From NCBI GenBank assembly GCA_033964015.1, contig CM066913.1:26624790-26688789 (forward strand): a stretch of DNA of 64,000 bases, given 5' to 3'. The DNA comes from Scolanthus callimorphus (taxonomy: Eukaryota; Cnidaria; Anthozoa; Actiniaria; Edwardsiidae). The notes beneath the pieces were generated by a model. The model ran no database searches and had not been told where the DNA came from. It worked only from the letters and a program-made list of their open reading frames with translations. Below are positions 33,122 to 45,598 of this stretch, one piece after another. The translations under genes were made by a program, and so were the position numbers. Every line of letters starts with the position of its first letter. The first letter of the stretch is position 1.

Positions 33122-33565
33122 TTAGTAGGTCACAGCTATGCTATTGTGGTCTTAATTAGAAGGCTGTAATAGATTTAGTGACATTTATCGATTTATCTCC
33201 CAGCACTTTAACAATTTCACCAGTGAGGAAATGGGTTTGAATTAGATTTCTTTTTCCTCTAGGCATTTGGCGAAGATCTGGTCTCGTGTCTTTTCTCCCG
33301 TGAATGGAATATCCGAGAGATTGGCTTGCGTCGGCTGAGTAAAGATATCCCAAGCTCTCTTGCCCCTAGAGAAAATTCCAAAAACATTGACATGGCAACA
33401 GTGCACGCTTGCTGCTCATTACTTTCAATGATGTGTGGAGACCCTGTATATAGGGTATACGTCGCCGCATTGGTAAGTGGATTTTTTTTCTTACGCGGAC
33501 GGTATCTAGCTAATATGGTCAATTTTCAGTTAAGAAGCACTTCCTGGTATTTTGCAGATAAGTAG

Positions 33566-34282
33566 TTTTATTATATGGCAACGATAGTACGCGCGCTCTG
33601 ATTGGCTGATTTCCGGTCTGATATTTCCCCATATCGGACCGTTACCATGACAATTGGTCCGGATCGCGTATCAGATTTGCGACTTTGTTTACAATTTTCA
33701 CGGCGGGAAATTTGACATTTTCCTTGATAAACAAGAAATTTATAAGCAAAGTAAAACAAAAAGCAGTTTTGCTGAAATTTTTTCCAGCGAAAATGTTTTG
33801 AATTTAAAAAGATATTTCAAGAAACTCTAAGAGAGAGAGAGAGAGAGAAAAGTATCAAAAACAGCCGCAATCACATGGTTTGTTTCTGAAATTTCTGAAA
33901 TCTAATCAAGCAACTGAGCATATCATACAATCAGAACTGGAAATCATATACGGTATACTGAAATCTGTTTGCTTACCGGTGGTTTAAAACTTGTGCCTCT
34001 GGGAGATTTTCAGCAAATGTCAACTAAAGTCGACTGAAGAGCTTCGAAGAGTTTGGTCTAATTCATCTTAATCTTGTTCCATTGTAAACCATAGAAATGA
34101 GAATAACATCCATCCATGTTCTGTGTATAGTATTTAAGTTTGACAGCTTGCGCAATCAAACGTAAATCTCGAAAAATCTCATTTTCTTGAAACTGAACAA
34201 CTTTGAAGCCACTCGTAGCCAATCCACACCAACTTCACAACTAAAGGGAGTTTCACTCTTTCTGTTATTTTTTATACTAGTA
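33566..34282. repeat. Dispersed repeat T, copy 2 (uninterrupted)
   Basis: Full-length relative of 23487-24037 plus 26270-26480, with no insertion at the homologous site (GGTCTAATTCATC near 34057-34069). A GA microsatellite (33832-33852) lies inside. Confidence 0.8.
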
Positions 34283-34289
34283 TACCAAC

Positions 34290-35050
34290 ATGGCAGCGAG
34301 TGCTGCCATTGTAATTCACAATGAATAGTCCAGTTTTAAAAGTTTCGATTCGACCATTTGATGATTTTCATGATGGGTAATCAAAGCAAGATGGCGGAAA
34401 TAATACTGATTCACACGGGAAGCTGAATGGATGGAATGGAAGCTGAAAATAGTTACCCTGCTGACAGAGGCCTTTTTTTTCTGTATTCCGCTGGGTAGAA
34501 AATCATAACTCCGAAGTCTTAATTTTAGACTTCCATTCTATATGGTCATTCTCTTATCTTTTACTTCAAATTGTGAAATGGTAGACAAATATATTAGCAA
34601 TCAGAATCGCCTGCTGATTGCTTACCATCAGAGCCTCCTACCACTCGTCAAAACATAAGGAGGATTTGGAAAGGAGAATGAGACTCTCTGGATCAAGCTG
34701 GGGCAATTTAAGGCTATTGAATAAGCGAGAAATTGAAATAAGATGTACAAAACAACAGTAATTTGCCAGAAATTTACACCATTGTTAATGGGGATGAAAC
34801 AAACTGCAAAAATGCAGTAAAAAATTGATAAATAAAATCTGCTAAATTTCAAAGTAACTTTTAATTAAACTTTTTCATGCCTCAGGCTAATACAGATCCG
34901 ACTCAGTAATATTTTTGGCATCATCTAGCAGATTTTCTTGTTATATTCCCGAATAATGTGTGTGCTGATGTTCTCCAGATTCAATTCTGTGGAAGCTTCT
35001 CTATGGTCTGCACAAGATATAGTCCACTATATAGTTTACCGTTAGGAGGT
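34290..35050. other. Anonymous AT-rich interval
   Basis: No gene or repeat structure recognised. Confidence 0.4.
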
Positions 35051-35060
35051 GTATCAATAA

Positions 35061-35631
35061 TATATAGATTTAGGGTGCCTAAAAGCGGAGCTCCCAGTTA
35101 GTTTTAAGTCATTTTTAAAGCTCGGTGTAATCTATGACGTCTCTGTGATGCACACATACAATTAAGACAACTTTGTTGCAGTTCCCGTGGTGACCAAGAC
35201 AATTCTATCCAAGTTTGGTTTGTCTTGGAGCCTGTTCTTGACGAGATTAGAATTTTTTGAGCATGGGTGACATCATCGGTGACGCCACATCACGCGACCA
35301 TTTTATTTCGCTCATCTGGAGACCTAGACAACACTACCCAAGTTTGGTTGTTTTAGAATCTTCCCTTAACTAGATATTAATTTTTCAAGCATCGATGACG
35401 TCATCGATGATGTCAAATCACGTGAACACTTCGTTTCGCTCCTCTGGTGACCTAGACTACACTACCCAAGTTTGGTTATTTTAGTCTTCCCTTCACGAGA
35501 TATTAATTTCTCAATCATTGATGACGTCACATCACGTGACCACTTTATTTCGCTCATCTGGTGACCTAGACTACTATCGCGTTCCTGCGAGGCTGCCGAC
35601 GCCGGGGCGTAGAGCTTTGCGGGTCCGCTAG
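35061..35631. mobile_element. Element with terminal hairpin, CRE-rich tandem array and CTAG end
   Basis: The left edge carries hairpin copy 3 (TTTAGG-GTG-CCTAAA, 35069-35083) and AGCGGAGCTCCC. The body is three to four ~110-128 bp tandem units with CCAAGTTTGGTT near 35192, 35321, 35449 and a diverged last unit; units carry TGACGTCA and CACGTG. The right edge has a short hairpin (ACGCC-GG-GGCGT, 35599-35610), then GGGTCCGCTAG followed by T, as in Helitron 3' ends. The left end lacks the Helitron 5' TC, so the class is open. Confidence 0.5.
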
Positions 35632-35639
35632 TTTAACCA

Positions 35640-36440
35640 CTCCATAACCAAAGCGATCGGCTCGATTTGTAGTTTTATTTCTGATTATTTCGCGGTAAGA
35701 ACTAGAGATTACACAACACATTTCATTAATCGAACGATCTCACGTAATGTACAAGATTCACAAATCAAAATTGTAGAATTAACCTGCAAACTCTACAAAA
35801 ACTTACGTCTGATGTTCTCCAAAGGTCTCCTGAATTAGATGCACTTGAAACTTCCTAGGAACTCCGTGAAACTCTGTTAAAACTGCTCTCTTATAAAACT
35901 ATGGCTCTGTAAAAGACTGGAAGCAGCGAGGTGGTACTCACTACCGTCACATGCGAGTTTTCCGACGTATTTTTCTTTACTTATAGTCCAGGGAATCTAC
36001 GGTTCAACATCGAACAAATTGCAACAGAATTTCTCTCACCTCAGAATAGCAGAGGTCAACGACATAAACAACATACTAAAAGTACCAAAGAATCCCATTG
36101 ATGGAACATGCCGAAATTAAGGGGGGAAACTTTCTCGGTTTTTCCACAGGGAGCCCGAAACTAAAATTTCTAGATAATAATGCAAATACAAATATTTTGA
36201 TATGAAATGTCTACAAATCAACAGAGGAGAGTTATTTAGCAATGAAAGCAATTTTTATTTCACTCGAATCCAACTTTCAAGGTAGCAAGAGTAATAAGGG
36301 CTACCACAGGATACCCAAAATGGACATAAATGTCTGTATGAAACTCTTCTGTTTTCATTATGCCCTTCCTATCTATCACATTTTAGACCTCAAAATGACA
36401 AAAGTACACTACAGCCACTTATTTCTGTGTGATATACGGA
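35640..36440. other. Anonymous interval
   Basis: Nothing coding recognised. Two copies of the CCTGTGG-type 13-mer (36144 and 36304) lie here. Confidence 0.35.
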
Positions 36441-36445
36441 TATTT

Positions 36446-37389
36446 CTACTCGTTGCTGCTATTCAATTGGCCTTCATCTTCATTCAGGTCAGGTGGGCTC
36501 ACATTTGAGCAGCTTTCGCCTCTACATGACCCGCAGGCAGAAGAGCACTCGAGGCCATTTTTCTTACACGAGAATCGTTGGGTGCTGCAGTCCGTTGCAC
36601 CGGATAACCTTTAACAAAGACTCATGGGCTGGAGGAAGGTCTGTGCGGAATATGGCAGCGAGATTCCCTTAGCGGCAGTCTCGATGATTTTCTTTTTCTC
36701 ATCTTCGTTATCATTTTCTTGACTGGCAGTAAAACTCATTTATCAGAGACGCAGCATTTTGCCGAAAAGTCACAACATTAGCTTCCTTTCTTATCTTTCT
36801 TATAGTAGTAATAATAATTTTGTCCCCGACGTGCTCTTGGAGTTTTGTTTCATGAAGCGCGCGCTGTACGGCTCCTCGTCTGTGCCTTCCAAATACTCTT
36901 CCATAAGATTTGTAAGGTCGCTAACAGTGGTTTGTTCGTCGTCATTTTCCTCCAGATATTTAATCACTTCCATAAATGCCGAGCTTTTGATTGAATCAAC
37001 GGGTCGTCCTTGTTTTAGCCTCTTATTGAACGATTCATCACTAAACTGCTTCGGGATTTACTTACCGGTGCGAAAATTCACACTGTAGCTTTGGTGATGG
37101 AGTGCATCCGTAGCATGCAAGTCTTGTGCATATTCCAGCCGACCGAGAACAATCTGTGACTATTCGTCATTTCGTTGTTGGCATGCCGTCGCAATAGAGT
37201 CTTAAAGTCCTTGGTTCTGACAGGAATCACCTCAAACCCTGGCTGGCTGCCCACAGAAAAAACGCTGGGGCGCTGATCTCTGAAATCAAACATTGGTGTT
37301 TCTGACCGAGGAGTAACGCTTGTTTCAATCAATCTATTTGCGCCAGCTATGGCGACATCTCCGCTTCTCTTATGAGATCTCGGCGGCAT
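36446..37389 (-). pseudogene. Decayed gene of a multi-copy Cys-rich family
   Basis: Three minus-strand blocks in order. (1) 37389-37078 is open from MPPRSHKRSGDVAIAG and is followed by a strong donor-like GGTAAGT. (2) About 37061-36620 reads AFMEVIKYLEENDDEQTTVS, then by frameshift EHVGDKIIITTI and NVVTFRQNAASLI, then by another shift EKKKIIETAAK. (3) 36610-36446 ends with a Cys cluster (DCSTQRFSCKKNGLECSSAC, then GSCRGESCSN) and an acidic tail. Blocks 2 and 3 resemble a protein family I associate with many copies in cnidarian genomes, with a CXC-like C-terminus. Frameshifts and a missing middle mean it is broken. Block 1 may be unrelated. Confidence 0.5.
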
Positions 37390-37399
37390 TTCTGGTGAA

Positions 37400-38960
37400 C
37401 TCGATCGCCGACTGAAGGTTTAATGGGTTTTCCCTGAGTTAAAGTTGCACTATAAATACTGTCGCACCCTTTCTGTCCCAAAACTCACGAAGCATCTTTA
37501 TCTTCGATGCGTTTCTCACAGATAAGCAAGTATTTCCATTTCTTTCCATGATCCGAGTAGACCCATTTGAAAAATTAAAGGAAAAACATAATTCACAGGG
37601 ACAGGGATTCTCACATGAACGCAAATTTGAAACGATAGAAATAAAGAACCCTTACCTCTTCTCTTGCAAGAGCCATGAAAGGAATAAAACATCAAGAAAA
37701 ACCGGGAAAATCATTAGCGTTTTCACAGACAAACTCTTGAATTGGCAGTCGAACCACGCAGGTGGAACAAAAGGCATCTACAAGGCGTCTCTGGCGTGAG
37801 AGAAACAAGCGCGCGGGGATCGTAAACTGTAGGCGCAAATAATTGTAATCCAATCAATTTAGCGGCAAAATAGTCAAACAAAATGTTAGGTTGACACAAG
37901 AGCAGCTGCAATAGGCTAAAAAACGGTTATGGAATAGTCAGAAACAGCAGCTGTGTGTGGATATAATGTAAAACACCTAAACCATTTCGGGAGCCCTGTG
38001 GATAAGAAAAACACACTTTTTGGGGAGCGTTAAAGACTTCTCAACATAATGTTATTGCAAATGTACAAAATCTGAGGTTCTATTCAATTTCAGACCGATT
38101 AGGAGGCTGATTTTGCCCTTATGATAAAATTAATGCGTATTTGGTTTTGGGCTCCCTGTGGTAAAACCGATGAAATTTTCATCCCTTAGAACATCTTTAA
38201 AACGTTTTGAGGTAGGCGGTATTTTAATGCTGTCCCAATTCGTGGGTATATTAGAGAAAAATATCGGATGTTCCGAAAAAATATTGGGACAGTGAAAAAC
38301 CACTACCAGTAGAAAAAGAATTCTTCAACTCATGTAAAATAGCAGAAACCGCTAAATAGAACAGAGAGTAGAAAACACAAAGCTAAACCGCTTCACGGGA
38401 CTTTCTTACAAAACGCAGACAAGCACTGTAGACTCACTGTCAGGCTAGACACGCAGCTTTCCAATTTTAAAGCAAAGCGACAAATCATTTATCTATTGTA
38501 TAAGTGCATTGCGAATATAACAAAAATAGAAAAATATTTCTAAAAGTCCATAGACGTCATAGAAAAAATAGTTTACCAAGACCTTTTCTACAGGCAGCAA
38601 TGCTGGCGGTCCGTTTCACAGACCTTACAATACATGCCGGTTGGTGCACAAAATAACTGATAATACATGTTTGGCAATCAAAATATATTTAGTTCTCATA
38701 TGGATATATAGTTTATGTAATAAAAAAACATATTAAGGAAAGACTGGCGGAGAACGGCACTTAAAAAACATTTTTCTCAACGCGGGTACCCTGTGGTTTT
38801 TACTGGATTTAGGAAATACTCTGTAAAAGCAATTGCGCTAGGAGATTTTTTTAGAACTTTTAGTATGTTGATAAGGTGACCTCCCTCGTTCATTCCACGG
38901 TGAAAAAAAAATATTGCAATTTGTTCCAACCCGACCCCAAAAAAATCACAGATTGACTGG
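37400..38960. other. Anonymous interval with GGGNNYCCTGTGG motifs
   Basis: Copies of the motif at 37989, 38149 and 38784. A hairpin CTGTCCCAAT / ATTGGGACAG spans 38230-38292. No supported gene. Confidence 0.4.
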
Positions 38961-38966
38961 ACGGCG

Positions 38967-39270
38967 AGTCGTCCAAGTAACAACAGCACTTGGTTCGACT
39001 TGGGTGTTCAAGAGTGTTCAAAAGCGCACTTGATTACTCACGCCGGCGCCGAGAAGGCGAAATTTTTTTTTAAGAATTTCAGGTCCAAAAAATATAAATT
39101 GAACAACAACCGTGACGTCATTAAAACCGAGCATGCGCATTTCGAAAGCAGCTAACCCACATGGATGTAAGTCGAGCTCACGCTGACTTGAGCTAACGAA
39201 ATTCGAATTTTGAACACTTGGGCGAGTCGTCAAATACGCGCAGTGTAACAACAGCGCTTGGTTCGACTAC
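38967..39270. repeat. Direct repeat AACAACAGCRCTTGGTTCGACT
   Basis: The motif follows GGCGAGTCGTC at about 38960-39002 and again at about 39220-39270. GTGTTCAAGAGTGTTC and GAACACTTGGG are inverted between the copies, suggesting an inserted or duplicated element. Confidence 0.45.
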
Positions 39271-39363
39271 CCCAAGATAAGGGTTTTGTCTTCAACTATA
39301 TTCTCTCAACAAGTTGGAGGAGATATGTTGAAGACAAGATCCTTTGTCTTTTACGTAATATTT

Positions 39364-39492
39364 AAAAGCCTCCTATTCGGACTTGACGGGATTTCACAGT
39401 CCGCGCAATTAGTTCCAGTCCGAGGCGAAGCCGAGGACTGGAACTAATTGCGTGGGCTTTGAAATCCCGTCAAGTCCGAATAGGAGGCTTTT
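39364..39492. mobile_element. Near-perfect palindromic MITE
   Basis: Arms of ~56 bp start AAAAGCCTCCTATTCGGACT and end with the inverse AGTCCGAATAGGAGGCTTTT. The centre is GAGGCGAAGCCGAG. Confidence 0.8.
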
Positions 39493-39697
39493 GAATTACT
39501 TCAAATACTCAATAATTATTCATGATCTAATTAGCCAACACAGAGGGAAAACGATCAATGTTGAAACATCTCCATTTATTTATTTTTTAATTCCTTGGTC
39601 ATTTGAAATACTCAGCCTGTGACATAATCTTCAATCACCAACCCCTCTGTACCCTACCCAAACAGGATTTATCAATATAATCATATTTTTTTACTTG

Positions 39698-40430
39698 TGA
39701 AACTTGAATTACGTCACTAGTCATGCGCACAAATGAAAAGGTTAAGATTGTTTCCACAAAGCCTGTCCCACATGAAAGTTGGCGGCGCACACGCATATTG
39801 TCTGGAACAAGATCCTTTCTATTCTACATTTCCGAGAGAGGAGACCTGTTTCTTCTCACGGAACGTTTCTACAGTCTGCCTTTGTACGGCGTAGACTGAA
39901 TAGTACAAAAAAATTCGACGGGGAGAGGACCTTGAAATTATGAACTTCGATTGCGTCACTAGTCATGCGCAGAAGTGAAAAGATTAAGAGTGTTCCAAAA
40001 ACCCTGTCCCACATGGAGGTTGGCGGCGCACATTCATATAGTCTGGAACAAGATCCTTTGTATTTTACTTCTCCGAAGACACGCGTCTTCACACGGAACA
40101 GTTTCTACAGTCTGCCATTGCATGGCGCAAAGACTGACTAGTACAAAACCCTTTCGATGGCGAGTGCCTTGAAATTATGAAAATTATGAACTTGGATTGC
40201 GTCACTAGTCATGCGCAGAAGTGAAAAGATCAAGAGTGTTTCCATAAAGCCTGTCCCACATGGAGGTTGGCGGCGCACAAGCATATAGTCTCCAACCAAA
40301 ATTCTTTGTATTGACTTCTTCGAGAGAGGAGACTTTTGTCTTCTCACGGAGTGGTTCCTACGGTCTGCCTTTGCACTGCGCAAAGACTGACTAGTAGAGA
40401 AACTTTTCGAGGGTGAGGACCTTGAAATTA
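39698..40430. repeat. ~243-bp tandem array, three units
   Basis: CGTCACTAGTCATGCGCA recurs at 39712, 39954 and 40200. Each unit also has CTGTCCCACATG-AGGTTGGC, GGCGCACA and CTACAGTCTGCC. Short frames within are not conserved. Confidence 0.85.
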
Positions 40431-40431
40431 T

Positions 40432-40860
40432 GAATATTCAAAGGTCCTTGGATCTAGAAAACATTTCTAGATCCAAGGACCTTTGAACTATGAATATTCA
40501 TAGTTCCAAAGTCCTTGGACCTTGAAAAGTTTTCAAGTCCCACTTGCAGTATCTTCCTGGGATTTCAAGGTACTGCACGTGGTACAAAATGAGAGCTCTG
40601 GTTGGCTGATTAGGTCATGAATAATTAATGAGTATTTGAAGTAATTTCCCTCTCTCGTGACGTCACGAGCGGGAAATTTAGTAAAAGACAAAGTATTCTT
40701 TTGTCTACTAAATTCCCTCATTATAAATGCAAGGGAAATTTAGTAGACGAAAGAAGCCTTTGTCTTTTACTAAATTTCCCTCTTGTGAAAAAGACAAAGG
40801 ATTCTTTTGTCCACTAAATTACCCTTGCATTTATAATGAGGGAATTTAGCTAGTAAATGT
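40432..40860. repeat. Cluster of long palindromes
   Basis: A 52-bp palindrome at 40438-40490 is centred on TCTAGAAAACATTTCTAGA. At 40672-40860 repeated and inverted blocks of GAAATTTAGTAGAC, AAGACAAAG and TTATAAATGCAAGGG alternate, giving several mutually pairing arms. Confidence 0.7.
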
Positions 40861-40869
40861 CCCTCGGAG

Positions 40870-41910
40870 AACAAAGGAAACCGAGGCGATCATGGTATTA
40901 CAAAGTATAAAAGAATAGCCGAAGTGATGCGTAACGGACGAACGAAATACGGACATTCTCCCAAGAAATGTATATTATTGCTATATATTATTCCTGAGGT
41001 AAAACGTGGGCGAAGTGGACTCGGGGCAATTGGAAAAATTGCTTATTATTCATGTAGTTTGTTACATAGTTTGTTTACAAAGTAATCCGAAGAATTACCT
41101 CATAATGTATTTGATTTCTATATCTCAGCGAACTCTGCGAGTAATGTTGGCACACACCAAGTATAGTACACCAACCGAGAAAGTTTCTCTACAAATGTAT
41201 ATTCAGCCTGTAATCGAGGTGGTCCTTGCCAAGTGTTGTGATGGTAATAGGTATGTCTCTCCGCATAAAAAAATAATAATTTGCCAAGGTAAGTAAAATT
41301 GTAAAAAAAAGCTATTTAAGGTGGCTCGCGTCATGATCATGTAACTAAGCCCGTATGAAGGCATTGAAAGTCATGGCTTAGCATCGGGTAGACTTGCCAC
41401 AAGTCGACCTCACGTAATTAGTTAGCAGTTGTTCTACTTTGTTTGTGGAAATTTTGTGGCGAAATCTAGTTCAAAACCAAAAAATTTGGAGGCGCGTATT
41501 TCAAAAACGCAGTATTTTCCAACCTTTGTTGTTTTGAATATGTGATGATTTGTTTGCGATAAAAGAAGCTCGCAACTTTTTTTAGACCGTGAGGCTCCTG
41601 CATGACAACGGCCTATCAACACGATCTCCGTTTACTTTCATTAAGCAACAATAAGCGATACAGATTAAGTCCTATAGTGACTGTGCTCTAATTTGCGGGA
41701 TTAAACTATATTGAATATCTTAAGGCTGGTGCCTACTAAAGCAAAGGTGATTTTTTTTTCTCTAAACCACATAGGTGTTTCTCGGTACAATAAGGACTAT
41801 TGAAATCCGAGAAAAGAATTGGGGTCTCCAAGCATTTTAAGGTGGCGTACACCTGTTCAAAGGCAAAACAATATTAAGTTTTAGACACCGAGTTTAGTTA
41901 ATAAACGTTC
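40870..41910. other. Anonymous interval
   Basis: A 96-codon plus-strand frame at 41006-41296 has no recognised domain. No other structure. Confidence 0.35.
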
Positions 41911-41917
41911 CCCCGAT

Positions 41918-42080
41918 TAGTTTAGTCGGTAGAGGGGGTCCACGAGTATCCCTCGGAACTAGTAACGAGATATACTTTTTTGGAATCCTTAGGATGTCTA
42001 GAAACTGGTTTTAGATGTTAACAGTATGTCTTGTTACAATTTCCGGGGGTGCTCGCGGACCCCCTCTAACGACTAGACTA
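41918..42080. mobile_element. Small inverted-repeat element
   Basis: TAGTTTAGTCGGTAGAGGGG with GTCCACGAG (41918-41946) is inverted at 42052-42080. Confidence 0.5.
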
Positions 42081-42089
42081 GATTATTGT

Positions 42090-44020
42090 CATTTTTTGCC
42101 AGTCAATAAAACAACTATTCAGCTTTCTACTTGAAATCGTTTTCTTTGAAAAATTTAACCTATTCCTGAAATGAGTGAATGGACAAAGTGGGGTAAAATT
42201 AAACACGGCCTCCTATTTGTATAAAAACACAGCTTAGTCCAACGTTTTTTTTTTTTCAACAGACAGCTCTAGTACCCTTGTATGTACCTGTGAAAGCAAA
42301 TCAAATTCGAGCCCTATTGGCGGGCGCGCGACGATTTCGACTAAATCTAGCTGGCGTAGATGCTTACATTTATTTCAGGGCGCAATATTGGGGCTATATT
42401 TAGACATGAGTGCTTGTACTCTTCTTATCTTACCTGGCATTTGAAGGCTTGATGCCCAATGAAGTTTTTGCAAGGAAGAACGCTAAGCGTTTTTTCTAAC
42501 ATGAATGATAATTATTCTCAGGTCAAAGCTTTCGAATTTAGTTTGTGTGGGAGACTCCAACATGGCGGCTTTGTTCCTCGCTTAAGAGAAATGGCTTGAA
42601 TTAGATCACTCAAGGTGATCTTTTCCCAACAAAAACAAGCAAACTGGTGAGAATTTCTCCTTCTGTTCGGGTTTGTGAACTTCGTTTTTTCGGCTCCAAC
42701 ATCTCTGTTTTGAGTATAGATTTCGAAAAGTTTTATACCGGGCTCAAAAGGCTGACAAAGGACTGTTGTTTTTTTATAAATGGCGCGCTGGGGCTTCGTG
42801 CAACGCGCAAAAACCTTTGAATGGGATCATATCTTGTCCACTCTGATCTTTTTGGAAAAACGACTTTTGCATTACTGTGTGATTTGTGCGAGAATCGCGT
42901 AGGTTTGGACGTCTTTGTTGCTTTCGGCTGCGAGAAATCATAATTTTTGGGTTTCTGTGAAAGACATAAAATGGCGCCTTTGCGAACTCGATCTTCTCGC
43001 TTACGAAAACACTTCCGTCCACTTTATCGTTTTCGAATAAAATGTAGCCTATAACACAGTTCCCTGAGTATGCAAGAAAATGGCGTGGTTTTGAAGTTCT
43101 GTTGTGCAGCGTTTTTCCAGGCTTCTGGGCCAACAGTTTGACCTTGACACCCTCCCCCCAACATCACGTATTATATATAAGATATGCTGTTTTCTCAGAA
43201 CTCGAATAAACAAGACGCCTGGAGGTGTTTAGCGGAATGACTGAAACCATGATTTCTTTAGAAGTGATGAACTCGCGAAGACTTTGATACATAACCTTCG
43301 CAGGACTCTTGACTTCTTCAAAATATTGTTTAGCTTTAGAGGTGCAGCAAATTTTCGTTTGTTGTGGAAACCTGGAATACTGCCTGTGAGCATCTCTGAA
43401 AGCCCAGAATACTACCTGAACACAACTGTAATCAGCTGCAGTATTATTTTGCTGATGTTCATTGTTGCTTGTTTTATCAGTTTATTTCTTTCTCGTTGTA
43501 GCTATTTTTAGCTTTTATTCTGTAAACTAATCAGCAGGGTCATTAGCAACCGTTACACCAAACAAGGAACTACGATCTAGATGCGAAGTTTCTTATTCCT
43601 TAGAAACAAAAAGCCTCACAGGCTTTCACAGCTCCTGCGCTAAATGTTTAGTCAACCAAGAGAGGGTGCAGATAAAAATTCACTTCACATAGTGCTCTCA
43701 TAGTCTTACAAATCGCCTCCGAATTCTCGATCTTTTGAAATTCCTCTAAAAGTATTAACGCAAATAAAGATCGTAAAAGCTACCCCCTACTGTCCTCCAA
43801 GTTTGATATCCGTCACACTAATATTATAAAAGTACTGACGGAATTTATATTTACAGAAAATGCGCTTGGACTTTTCGTCGAGTCACCTGAACCTCCATCT
43901 TTACCATTCTAGCGTCACGCACGCACGTCACGGTCCCGCGTATTATTAATAATAGTATTTGTTTTTAGATTTCGGTTGGGTAATCCTTAAAGTGTAAATA
44001 AATGGCTGTATATTATTTTG
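42090..44020. other. Anonymous interval
   Basis: A 119-codon minus frame (42774-43133) and a 75-codon plus frame with one membrane-like helix (43284-43511) show no family signature and no supporting splice pattern. Confidence 0.35.
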
Positions 44021-44027
44021 AAATGAA

Positions 44028-44912
44028 ATGTGGAATTCTTCAGGGCTCCATATTAGGGCCGCTCTTATTTATTATTTATTTATTTAAACGACCTTCCTGA
44101 GTGCAATCTGAATTCTAGTGTCCGTATGTATGCTGATGACACCAGTGACACCAGACATAAGTGGAGTCTGTACATGGCTGAAGGCAAACAAATTGAGCCT
44201 AAATGTAATCAAAACAAAATACACCATAATTGCCAGTCATCATAAAATAAAGAATCTTGACCATACCTTCGAAATAAAGGCAGATGGAAAACTTTTAAAA
44301 AGGGAAATAACCTTTAAATATTTGGGAATTGAGATAGATCAAACCCTTAGCTGGAAAAATCAAATAGACAAAGTTGTAAAGAAGGTATCCGGAGGGATTG
44401 GGGCACTTAGAAAGGCTCGACGTTTTGTTCCCCATGAAACAAGAATCTCCATATACAACTCCCTCATACAGCCATATTTTGATTACTGTAGTGCTGTATG
44501 GGGGACATGTGGCAAAGGGATGGCAAACACCCTCCAGATACTCCAAAACAGGGCAGCCAGGGTTTTGACCTTCTTAAACTATGATAAACAGTCAAGGGAT
44601 TTACTGGATGAGCGGGAGAGTGGGACAATCTTGAGACCAGGAGGGACAAACAGCTAGCTTTGATGATGTACAAAATCTAAAATGGAGGAACCCCAGATTA
44701 CCTCTCAAATATTTTTTTTGCATTCCTATCAAACCACAAAATTTAATCTTATATTATTCATTGGGAAATTTGTTTGTGCCCAGACCAAACAAGGAAGCAG
44801 GGAAACACAGCTTCCAATACAGAGGAGCTGTCCTGTGGAATAGCTTTCCAAATAGCATAAAAAACACATCTTTCCAGAAATTTAAAAAATCCCTATAATT
44901 CAATATATATAA

Positions 44913-44952
<40 letters not shown>

Positions 44953-44953
44953 T
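44028..44953 (+). pseudogene. Non-LTR retrotransposon relic with GATA tail
   Basis: Reverse-transcriptase palm motifs CGILQGSILGPLLF and RMYADDT appear first. A deletion then joins them to the thumb and C-terminal region: FKYLGIEIDQTLSWKNQID, LIQPYFDYCSAVWG and LQILQNRAARVLT. After a frameshift near 44620 come GGTPDYLSNIF- and GNLFVPRPNK-type peptides to about 44896. A (GATA)n tract (44921-44953) closes it, as in jockey/CR1-like elements that end in short tandem repeats. 5'-truncated, frameshifted and inactive. Confidence 0.85.
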
Positions 44954-45018
44954 TAGTTTTTAATAATACACAGCTCTTTGGAAGAGCATATTCTTACTAT
45001 GTAATTTTTATGAAAAGA

Positions 45019-45285
45019 TCTATATATTAATACCGTAAGGAAAATCGTGTCCGCGCTCACTCCGCTTAGCCCTGAAGCTGTGCCACCAAAAAAAGTTCAC
45101 AGACCCGAAGGGAAGGTAGAAATCTGGACCGTGGGGGTGTTTTTGTTGGAAAAGATTCAACCTGGGCTAAGTTCTAATTCAAGCGATTTCTTAAGCGAGA
45201 GACAAAGCTGCCATCGCCGCCATTTTGAAATCTCCCCACAGAAACTAAAAAAGAACTCAGTTCGCGCAGCCGAAAGCACCATAGA
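45019..45285 (+). repeat. Repeat family R, copy 1 (Helitron-like 5' end)
   Basis: Starts A|TCTATATATTAATACCGTAAG and runs to GCCGAAAGCACCATAGAC. Shared with 50776-51043 and partly with 51262-51408. No 3' Helitron end found downstream, so this copy may be truncated. Confidence 0.6.
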
Positions 45286-45289
45286 CTTT

Positions 45290-45480
45290 TAAAGTGCCAC
45301 TAAAGGCAGAAAACAACTTTATTTCATCAAAAAGTTCCATTATCCAAGCGAGCATTTGCGAAATAAAAATGTGTTTTGCGCGCGCCGTGAATATTTTATT
45401 GATTTTTGAACATTTCCGATCGGCGGTTTTCTTTCGTTCAATTTTCGCGGGGGCCGAACAATTATCGACTGTGACGTCAA
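45290..45480 (+). repeat. Dispersed repeat family S, copy 3
   Basis: TTTTAAAGTGCCACTAAAGGC, ATTTCATCAAAAAGTTCCA and a distal TGACGTCA, as in the 3677 copy. Confidence 0.6.
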
Positions 45481-45598
45481 AAGAAGACATGTGACTTTAT
45501 CACAGAAGATAATTTATGTGGACGAAAGATGAATGCTGCGTCTTGAAAGACGGAAAAGTACCCGGGAAATGGTTCTATGAAACTAGCATTGTGTGTCC

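Noticed and set aside
44118..44657. Intact reverse-transcriptase gene
   Set aside because: The ATG is internal, the palm is deleted after YADDT, and the frame shifts near 44620.
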